A DNA stretch of 11,943 bases from contig CAIJTL010001362.1 in assembly GCA_903823545.1 (NCBI GenBank), positions 1 through 11,943 of the forward strand, given 5' to 3'. The position numbers and the translations under genes are program-made. Origin of the DNA: an uncultured Planctomycetaceae bacterium. GTDB taxonomy: Bacteria > Planctomycetota > Planctomycetia > Planctomycetales > Planctomycetaceae. Within the stretch, counting starts at the first letter, position 1. Every line of letters starts with the position of its first letter. The notes under the pieces were generated by a model. It worked only from the letters and a program-made list of their open reading frames with translations, made no database searches and was not told the DNA's origin. Below are positions 6,407 through 11,943 of this stretch, piece by piece.

Positions 6407-7912
6407 ATGGATGTGACCACGGGCCTGTCTTTATTTCTTGCGTTCGTCTTGTTGTTGCTCAACGGCTTCTTTGTGTTGGCCGAGTTTGCGCTGGTTAAAG
6501 TGCGTTCGACGCGAATTGAGGAACTGGCTCGCAACGGCGATCGCCGAGCGAAGATCGCTCGTGGAATGCTCGACGAACTCGACGAGTATCTTTCAGCGAC
6601 ACAATTGGGAATTACGATCGCCAGCCTGGGTCTTGGTTGGGTTGGCGAACCGGCCTTCGCTCGAATTCTCGAAGGAATCATCGGACGTCCGGGTTGGATT
6701 TCGTCCTCCGCCAGCCACATTGTATCCGCGATCATTTCGTTTTGCTTGATCACGTTCTTACATATTTTGATCGGCGAACAAGCACCGAAAATCCTCGCGA
6801 TTCGTCGGGCAGAGCAGACCACTTTGGCTGTCGCCGTACCGATGGCTTGGTGTTATCGGATGTTTTACATCCCGATGATCGCGGTGAATGCAGGGTGTGA
6901 TTTGATACTTAAGCTTCTGAAGATGGAGGCGGACCATCACGAGGTTGCGCATACAGAACAAGAATTGCGAATGCTGTTGTTCGCGACTCAAGCAACCGGT
7001 TCGTTCTCGTTTAATCAGTTGCTGATGGTCGAGAACTTGTTTGATCTGAGTAAGCAAACCGTCCGCGATGCGATGATCTCATGGCCTTTTGTGAAAACGA
7101 TTGCCGCAGACACCCCGTTGCCAGAAGTCATGCGGATTGTTCGCGAACTCCGCTTTTCACGATATCCGATCATCGATCCATCGACCTACCGGCCGGTGAA
7201 ATATCTGCTGATGAAGGATCTGTTGCTTCTCGATGAGCACGACCGCGACTGGTCGCGAATCCTACGGCCGTTACGGATTGTGGCTCCGACCGACAATCTT
7301 GAAACCATCATGCAAGAGTTACAGCACGACGGAGCCAATATGGCCGTTGTGATGGACGGAACAAATCCCGTCGGATTAATTACGCTCGAAGACATCCTCG
7401 AAGAGATTGTTGGCAAAATCGAAGACGAGTATCCGCGTCTGCCGCGTCTTTTTCTGAAAGATGCCCTCGATTCTGGGGCGATCATATTAGACGTCCAGGC
7501 GAGCACTCCGGCGGCTGTGATTGAAGAATTGGCGAAGAAGATTCCGTCAACAAATCTCCCTCCGGTATCAAACATTGCCGCGCTCGCTTGGGCACGCGAG
7601 CAACTGATTACGACCGATGTCGGTTTCGGAGTGGCGATCCCGCACGCTCGTTGCCCGCAGCTCACGAAGCCGATTTTGGTCTTTGGACGCTCGAAGGCAG
7701 GCATTTCATTTAGCCCGAATTCAACCGAGCCGGTGCGACTCATTTTCTTACTGGTGACTCCGGCAGATCGGCCAAGTCTGCAGGTCTTCTTTCTGGCTCA
7801 ACTGGCCAACGTCGCGAAGAGCGAGTTTGTACGAGAGAAGTTGCGGCAAGCAAAGAATTCCGAAGAGTTGCTCGAAATCATCGAAGCGGCTGATCCGGCG
7901 GTGACTGGATAG
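6407..7912 (+). CDS. CNNM/DUF21-CBS membrane transporter with C-terminal PTS EIIA domain
   Basis: This 501-residue membrane protein joins three modules. Residues 1-185 are a CNNM (DUF21) transmembrane domain with hydrophobic segments at about 5-28, 104-123 and 138-170, and the family motif GEQAPK at 123-128. Residues 213-342 are a CBS pair, with SRYPIID at 251-257 and the hallmark GLITLEDILEEIVGKIEDEY at 323-342. From about 355 the sequence is a fructose/nitrogen-type PTS EIIA domain: GVAIPHAR at 408-415 with the phosphorylatable position H413, FLLVTPAD at 447-454 and a final NSEELLEII. CorC/HlyC homologues usually end in a small CorC_HlyC domain, which is replaced here. The family is linked to magnesium and other ion export, gated by nucleotide on the CBS pair. 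Control by phosphorelay is my inference. ATG 6407 was preferred; the frame opens at GTG 6383. Confidence 0.9.
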   Translation: MDVTTGLSLFLAFVLLLLNGFFVLAEFALVKVRSTRIEELARNGDRRAKIARGMLDELDEYLSATQLGITIASLGLGWVGEPAFARILEGIIGRPGWISSSASHIVSAIISFCLITFLHILIGEQAPKILAIRRAEQTTLAVAVPMAWCYRMFYIPMIAVNAGCDLILKLLKMEADHHEVAHTEQELRMLLFATQATGSFSFNQLLMVENLFDLSKQTVRDAMISWPFVKTIAADTPLPEVMRIVRELRFSRYPIIDPSTYRPVKYLLMKDLLLLDEHDRDWSRILRPLRIVAPTDNLETIMQELQHDGANMAVVMDGTNPVGLITLEDILEEIVGKIEDEYPRLPRLFLKDALDSGAIILDVQASTPAAVIEELAKKIPSTNLPPVSNIAALAWAREQLITTDVGFGVAIPHARCPQLTKPILVFGRSKAGISFSPNSTEPVRLIFLLVTPADRPSLQVFFLAQLANVAKSEFVREKLRQAKNSEELLEIIEAADPAVTG

Positions 7913-8215
7913 CGGAGATGTTCGACCGTCGGACGCCACGAGTCTGACCGCACGTTGCACAACCGATATGACCAGCAAGGTGTTGCTGTGAAGGTGTGCC
8001 GAACATTCGGGCATTATGTTTCACCTTCTTAAACGAGATTACGTTCGTGTTGAACAGCGCGAACCGCTCACTCGGAACTCTTGCGGACGACGACAGTGAG
8101 TTCAAATCGCTTTCGTGGCGAGTTTCACTCGCAGAAAGTCCGGCAACATTAAAAATTGACGCGAAGGAGGGCATCAGCATTAAGCGAAACGTTACCCGTA
8201 GCGACACACCTTGCC
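7913..8215. other. Gene-poor intergenic region between convergent genes
   Basis: This 303-base stretch separates the ends of the CNNM gene and the condensation-domain gene. A plus-strand frame crosses it (7996-8295) and its middle part looks mildly protein-like (ADDDSEFKSLSWRVSL). It has no plausible start signal and runs 80 bases into the end of the condensation gene, so I do not call it. A minus-strand frame at 7878-8207 also lacks recognisable features. No strong terminator hairpin was seen. A gene remnant is possible. Confidence 0.4.
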
Positions 8216-9550
8216 TTATGCCGCGATGCGGTCATCGGTACGGATTTGTTGGACGGTGGCCGCTCCTGCAACAACACCGAATGCTCGGTTCATGATGTGG
8301 TCGGCAAGGTCTCGCATTTCTTCATTGGTGTAGACAGTGCTGCGGTGTGATGACGTCACTGTGCAGTGATCTTTGATGGTCGTGAAGCACAGGATCATCG
8401 GAGAAAACTGAGTCGCACAAGTCCCGCGAATGTAGTTGTCGACGGACAGGGGAGTTCTTGGGGGAGGCAATACGGACGACATTTGAACGTTCGACAGTGC
8501 GCCGCTGACGGGAAACAAGAACTCTTGATAGGCGTTCGCAAACGAGCGGTTCAACTGCTGGGCGAGAAATGAATTGATCCGAAGTCCGCGCAGCGTTCTC
8601 AGGTTCTGAGTGACGCTGTTGCGATCACGAAAAGACTGGCTCACGTTTTGAACCAGTTCCTCAAACGACCATTGGCGATAGCTATTGGCCGAGATGTTCA
8701 AGGGTGACAAGAACTGTCCGAAAAGATGCAATCGTTTCGGCTCTGCTCGTCCAGCAAGGTCAGCCATGACGCTGACGCAACGATTCGGCGAAAAGATGTT
8801 GCGAGGCAAAGGCCGGTCTTGCTCAATGAACCAGTCCAGCATTGCAGCAGTGACCAATTCGCCGACGGTCGAATTCAATTGTTTTGCTCGTTGGCGAACT
8901 TGAGTCAGCGGCAAATGGTCGGCATGAACCTGAAATGTCATTTCAAAATCAGTTGGGTCGGCGGGGGGGCGACGATGACATCGATTTAACTTCCAAAGCG
9001 TATTGATCGACGGCCCAAGTGATCTCAACAGATTTGTACGGCGCGCCTCTTGTGGGAAAAAATCCAAAAGAGAGAGCTTGGTACGTTCGATGCCCAGCGG
9101 GAGTTCTTCATAACCGGTCCACGCGAGTTCCTCCTGCAAGTTTTGCAGGAGCATCGCAACGGAGCGTGAATCTGCGATCGAATGGCGGTAAGTCAGCCAG
9201 AGGTAACGAACTCGGGAATTTTCAGCCAACCCGTATCGAAATGGTGGTTCATCGTCACCGAAGGGTTCATTCAGAAGATTCGTAACGATGCCTTCAAGTG
9301 GATGACTATTGTTCTGCGGAAGTGCGTCAAATCGAGCTTTGATTTGGTGATACTCCGCTGAGTGATTAGCAGACAAGGTCGGCCATCCGCCGGGCTCTGC
9401 GTCAAAGAACTTTCGAAACAGCCGATCCCCAGCGGCCTCTAGATCAGTGCGAGAAATCTCGTAAGAAACCTCCGCAATGTGGACGGCGTTGATCGCATGG
9501 AGGCGCTCCCAATAGGCCATCATGGCCTGCATGCCGGTGGGTGAAGTCAT
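8216..9550 (-). CDS. Condensation-domain acyltransferase (NRPS-C / PapA / WS-DGAT superfamily), stand-alone
   Basis: This 444-residue protein is one condensation-type acyltransferase fold, a family that joins an activated acyl group to an amine or alcohol. The N-terminal half starts as such domains do (MQAMMAYWERLHAINAVHIAEVSYEI described at 7-32). It carries RHSIADS at 122-128, which matches the HHxxxDG active-site motif with the catalytic second histidine (H123) and aspartate (D127) kept, but the first His and final Gly changed. LNSTVGELVTAAMLDWF at 225-241 and VSGALSNVQMSS at 348-359 match the second-half helix and the latch/floor strand. No adenylation or carrier domain is attached. The frame extends to GTG 9805, adding 85 residues that look unconserved. 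ATG 9550 was preferred because AGGA lies 9 bases upstream. It is divergent from the adenylate-forming gene. Confidence 0.75.
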   Translation of the reverse strand: MTSPTGMQAMMAYWERLHAINAVHIAEVSYEISRTDLEAAGDRLFRKFFDAEPGGWPTLSANHSAEYHQIKARFDALPQNNSHPLEGIVTNLLNEPFGDDEPPFRYGLAENSRVRYLWLTYRHSIADSRSVAMLLQNLQEELAWTGYEELPLGIERTKLSLLDFFPQEARRTNLLRSLGPSINTLWKLNRCHRRPPADPTDFEMTFQVHADHLPLTQVRQRAKQLNSTVGELVTAAMLDWFIEQDRPLPRNIFSPNRCVSVMADLAGRAEPKRLHLFGQFLSPLNISANSYRQWSFEELVQNVSQSFRDRNSVTQNLRTLRGLRINSFLAQQLNRSFANAYQEFLFPVSGALSNVQMSSVLPPPRTPLSVDNYIRGTCATQFSPMILCFTTIKDHCTVTSSHRSTVYTNEEMRDLADHIMNRAFGVVAGAATVQQIRTDDRIAA

Positions 9551-9859
9551 ATCATCCAGTCCTATTGAGGTCAGTCGCTCAGAAATTGAGCCAAGTAGGC
9601 CAAGGAAGGAAAATGAACGAATTCGTTTTTCAGTCGCGAATAGGAAACTCCCGTGGTGCGTTTCCCTAATGTCCCTACCATCGGCGAGACCGTCGCTGGC
9701 CTCTTGCGTCTTCGCTGACTTCATTGAAAGCGACCAGGATTTCTCAATTCCTGCCCCTACAGCATTAAAGCAGGCATGGTTTGGGACGATGAACTGTGAC
9801 GTCACTCCTTCGTCCTAATCATGCCCGAGATGATTTGAGACGATGAAATAACGCTAAGA

Positions 9860-9871
9860 ACCAGATCTGGT
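9860..9871. promoter_or_regulatory. Perfect 12-base palindrome, possible operator
   Basis: ACCAGATCTGGT is a perfect palindrome lying between two divergent genes, where a dimeric regulator controlling both would bind. It is framed by TGAGAC at 9836-9841 and GTCTCA at 9870-9875, a further inverted pair. Chance occurrence is quite possible and no regulator gene is in view. Confidence 0.25.
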
Positions 9872-9915
9872 CTCAGTTCGTAGTGCTTGGCTCAGGCAAG
9901 GTTTTCCAAAGGAAT

Positions 9916-9929
9916 GGAGAAGCAGCATG
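9916..9929 (+). promoter_or_regulatory. Strong Shine-Dalgarno and ATG out of frame with the adenylation ORF
   Basis: GGAG at 9916-9919 is 7 bases before ATG 9927. Reading from it gives MGLSSLVEIRHWLQDF and then loses the frame used by the downstream gene at the T5 run at 9971-9975. This is the best translation start in the region, and it argues that the gene really starts here. Confidence 0.55.
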
Positions 9930-9945
9930 GGGCTGAGTTCGCTCG

Positions 9946-11280
9946 TTGAAATCCGACATTGGCTTCAAGATTTTTGCAGATCGTCGGCGCGTCGCGAAAT
10001 GGACTCGAGCCGAACTAGAAGCCGATCATTCTCGCCGGTTTCGGGAACTGGTTCAGTTCGCGGCCGACCATTCGCCGTACTTCGCTGACGTGATCAACAG
10101 CCGAGGTCTTGATCCTCATACTTGCGAACTCGCAGGCTTTCCTGAACTCACGAAGGCGACGTTGAACCAACAGTTTGACCGGATCGTGACCAATCCAGCG
10201 TTGAATCGGCAGAGCATCGGGAACTTCTTACAGAACTCCGGCGCTCCGACAGAGTTGATGGATGATCGCTTCTTCGTGCTCCGGACGTCGGGAACAACCG
10301 GTGACCCGACCTATATGGCTTACTCGACGCGCGAATGGATTCGTGGTTGCAGCCATCGAAACATGGTTGTTCCTGGAATCCAATGGCGGCAACGAGTCGC
10401 GTTTTATGGCGTCACACATCAGCACTTGGCCGGAGTCAGCTTGGCAATGACTGGTCGACGAGGGTTCAATCAGTTGTTCTTCAATTGTCGCTCGTATGAC
10501 GTCAATCGCCCGGTCTCTGAAGTTGTTGCACAGCTCAACGAGTTCCAGCCGAAAGTTCTGTCTGGATACGCCAACCTGTTAATGATCCTGGCGCAAGAGC
10601 AGCAACAGAATCGACTGAAAGTTCGGCCAAAATTCGTGTGCAGTTCTGGCGAAGTGATGAATCCGTCGGTTCGTGAGACACTCGAAAACACGTTTCAGGC
10701 AACGGTGGTTGATCTCTATTCCACTTGCGAAACACTCTTCATTGGTGCGGCTTCCTCCAGCGAGGGTGTGATGCTCTTTGAGGATGACATTCTGTTTGAA
10801 ATCTTTCCGACTCACGTGTTGGTGACGAATCTTTTCAACCGAACGATCCCACTGATTCGGTATCGCTTAGACGACGTGTTGATCCCGCTAGCCACGCCAA
10901 AGCCAGGTCCTTTTCGTTGGCTGCAACAAATTGCAGGACGAATCACACAGCCTTTCGACTTAGTCAACAATGCTGGACAACTGGAAAAAGTCTCGACGTT
11001 TTCCATGATGTATTTGCCAGTACCACCGGTTCCTGGGTTCCAAGTAGTCGTGTCTGGTGCTGACTTGCTTCTGATCCGAGTTAAACTCGAACCGGACTTA
11101 TCAATGGTCGAGCGTTGCAAGACTTTGCGAACGATCGAAACGGTGGTACGCGACTGGTTGGTCGGCAAGCAAATGGATCGCTCGGTCAGTGTCATCGTCG
11201 AGGAAACCGCACACTTGGAAATTGACGCCAAGAGCGGCAAAGCCAAAACGATCGCTTTCGCACCGGCGCGAGCGGCTTGA
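9946..11280 (+). CDS. PaaK/CapK-like adenylate-forming enzyme (acyl-CoA ligase superfamily)
   Basis: The 444 residues form a phenylacetate-CoA-ligase-like adenylating enzyme, which activates a carboxylic acid as acyl-AMP for transfer to CoA or another acceptor. Visible motifs are the ATP loop RTSGTTGDP at 113-121, CSSGE at 232-236, YSTCE at 258-262 (the YGxTE equivalent), RYRLDD at 305-310, GRITQPFDL at 331-339 and the C-terminal SGKAKTI at 430-436, whose lysine may be the catalytic A10-type residue. The N-terminal part (about 18-55) is typical of PaaK/CapK proteins. The substrate acid cannot be read. The frame begins at TTG 9946 with no good Shine-Dalgarno, whereas a well-placed ATG at 9927 is in another frame. 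Removing one T from the run at 9971-9975 would join them into a 450-residue protein, so the start may be frameshifted. Together with the divergent condensation protein it suggests an acyl activation and transfer pathway. Confidence 0.82.
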   Translation: MKSDIGFKIFADRRRVAKWTRAELEADHSRRFRELVQFAADHSPYFADVINSRGLDPHTCELAGFPELTKATLNQQFDRIVTNPALNRQSIGNFLQNSGAPTELMDDRFFVLRTSGTTGDPTYMAYSTREWIRGCSHRNMVVPGIQWRQRVAFYGVTHQHLAGVSLAMTGRRGFNQLFFNCRSYDVNRPVSEVVAQLNEFQPKVLSGYANLLMILAQEQQQNRLKVRPKFVCSSGEVMNPSVRETLENTFQATVVDLYSTCETLFIGAASSSEGVMLFEDDILFEIFPTHVLVTNLFNRTIPLIRYRLDDVLIPLATPKPGPFRWLQQIAGRITQPFDLVNNAGQLEKVSTFSMMYLPVPPVPGFQVVVSGADLLLIRVKLEPDLSMVERCKTLRTIETVVRDWLVGKQMDRSVSVIVEETAHLEIDAKSGKAKTIAFAPARAA

Positions 11281-11355
11281 TCAAGCCACGGAAGAATCGC
11301 AGACGTAACACGGATCAGGCAGAAGACCGGGGAGTAAGTTCTCTGTTCGGTCATC

Positions 11356-11373
11356 AAGGAGAATCACACTTTG
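11356..11373 (+). promoter_or_regulatory. Shine-Dalgarno supporting a TTG start
   Basis: AAGGAG at 11356-11361 lies 9 bases before TTG 11371. It is one of the best ribosome binding sites in the window and decides the start of the small gene that follows, which has no in-frame ATG near its beginning. Confidence 0.6.
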
Positions 11374-11799
11374 ATTGAGCCTGGTGGGAGATCGATAAGT
11401 CCTGACGGAAGGCACGAGGCTGAGCTTAGCTACGCCGGCGAAATACCCTTTGGGCGCGCGTACTTCACCCTTCGTATTGATTCACGATGTTTCGCTGATC
11501 GTATCTTTGGACATGGTGCGCTATGGTCGCCAGACAATTCAATTCTCGTTGTCACAGAGTGGCACACGATCGATCGCGAACGTGGGCCGATTACGTCCCT
11601 GCTCTTGATCCGACCTAATGATTGGACGTACTCACGATTCCCAATACTCAACAAGGGTTTCGCGCTGTCGAACTACTTTGTCGGCCACTCGATGGTTCTT
11701 CGACACACGGACGAGATTTTCCTAGGAGGGCGTTTCAAAACAGAGCGGGAAACGAACCTCGCCATGATTGACGACTGGAAGCCGATAACCGCAAATTGA
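11371..11799 (+). CDS. Hypothetical protein, 142 aa, with beta-propeller-like turns
   Basis: I do not recognise this gene as a named family. It has no signal peptide or membrane segment, so it is probably cytoplasmic. Two SPDG-type turns are present, ISPDGRHE at 9-15 and WSPDNSIL at 52-59, each followed by a beta strand (AELSYAG; VVTEWHT). Later segments (SLLLIRP, MVLRHTDEIFLGG) also look like strands. This resembles one or two blades of a WD40/PD40-like propeller, which is too few to close a ring, so it may oligomerise or have another beta fold. It begins at TTG with a strong Shine-Dalgarno, 90 bases after the adenylation gene on the same strand, and may be co-transcribed with it. Confidence 0.6.
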   Translation: MIEPGGRSISPDGRHEAELSYAGEIPFGRAYFTLRIDSRCFADRIFGHGALWSPDNSILVVTEWHTIDRERGPITSLLLIRPNDWTYSRFPILNKGFALSNYFVGHSMVLRHTDEIFLGGRFKTERETNLAMIDDWKPITAN

Positions 11800-11920
11800 A
11801 TGACCGAACAATCGCTTCTACCGGGGCCGCAGAACGCGGTTGCCGAAATCAGAATTGGTTATCCGCAGCCCGGTTAACGGTGTCGATGCCTGTCTTCGGA
11901 ATCACCTGACGGAGATCTCA

Positions 11921-11943
11921 CACAAAGGCACGAAGACACAAAG
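11921..11943. repeat. 8-base tandem repeat, cut by the window end
   Basis: CACAAAGG, CACGAAGA and CACAAAG follow one another, giving nearly three units of CACRAAGR. The array runs into the window edge, so its full length is unknown. It starts 121 bases after the last gene. Similar short CACGAAG-type repeats are familiar between genes in planctomycete-like genomes, from general recollection. Confidence 0.6.

Larger units (their letters stand above)
9551..9945. other. Divergent region between condensation and adenylation genes
   Basis: This stretch of about 395 bases is likely the shared control region of the divergent pair. The minus-strand frame of the condensation gene stays open to GTG 9805, which itself has AGGA 7 bases upstream, so an 85-residue N-terminal extension cannot be excluded. 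The segment 9806-9945 holds a 12-base palindrome (9860-9871) and, on the plus strand, GGAG at 9916-9919 followed 7 bases later by ATG 9927. Confidence 0.45.

Noticed and set aside
7878..8207. Minus-strand 109-codon frame in the same gap
   Set aside because: Ser/Arg-rich translation without motifs; it overlaps the end of the CNNM gene and has no start signal.
7996..8295. Plus-strand 99-codon frame in the gap after the CNNM gene
   Set aside because: No recognisable domain or Shine-Dalgarno, and it overlaps the end of the well-supported condensation gene by 80 bases. A remnant remains possible.
9131..9151. Perfect 9-bp hairpin CTCCTGCAA-GTT-TTGCAGGAG
   Set aside because: It lies inside the condensation gene and is explained by the coded repeat LLQNLQEE; no sign of a separate role.
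11817..11875. Possible terminator pairing ACCGGG with CCCGGT after the last gene
   Set aside because: Only about 6 bp of stem, arms some 45 bases apart, and no T-run.
1..11943. CRISPR array, tRNA, rRNA, insertion sequence or phage genes
   Set aside because: No regularly spaced repeats, no cloverleaf or rRNA-like stretch, and no transposase, integrase or phage motif in any frame read.

Overview
The window looks like chromosomal DNA of a planctomycete or close relative. GC is moderate, start codons are often weak or non-ATG, many genes lack a Shine-Dalgarno, and secreted hydrolases and PD40-type proteins are present. The strongest pointer is a bacterial formylmethanofuran:H4MPT formyltransferase, which among bacteria is typical of methylotrophs and planctomycetes. 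The taxonomic call is inference; no rRNA or tRNA gene was seen.

Layout. 1-120: 3' end of a beta-propeller (PD40) gene. 221-1033 (+): biotin-protein ligase, convergent with an SDR oxidoreductase at 1070-1795 (-). 1896-3236 (+): secreted acetylxylan-esterase-like hydrolase, divergent from the SDR. 3261-3368: elaborate inverted-repeat element between convergent genes. 3408-4340 (-): Ftr, preceded on the same strand by 5-formyl-THF cyclo-ligase (4411-5070), with a perfect hairpin in the gap. 5374-6189 (+): secreted alpha/beta hydrolase, followed by a decayed relative of the inverted-repeat element. 6407-7912 (+): membrane protein fusing CNNM/DUF21, a CBS pair and a PTS EIIA domain. After a 0.3 kb gene-free stretch, a condensation-domain acyltransferase (8216-9550, -) and a PaaK/CapK-like adenylate-forming enzyme (9946-11280, +) are divergently arranged. 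A small unrecognised gene (11371-11799, +) follows. The window ends inside a short tandem repeat.

How the genes work together. Ftr and the cyclo-ligase both handle formyl-level one-carbon units, one on H4MPT and one on folate, and could form a small C1 operon. The condensation protein and the adenylate-forming enzyme look like an activate-then-transfer pair that would make an acyl ester or amide. No carrier protein is visible and the product is unknown, so this is the most plausible undescribed pathway here. The other genes look like independent units.

Most notable are four things. The inverted-repeat element has arm differences that covary within each arm's own hairpin. A CNNM-CBS transporter carries an EIIA domain with its histidine. 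The condensation/adenylation pair may be a new pathway. The 5' end of the adenylation gene appears frameshifted at a T5 run.
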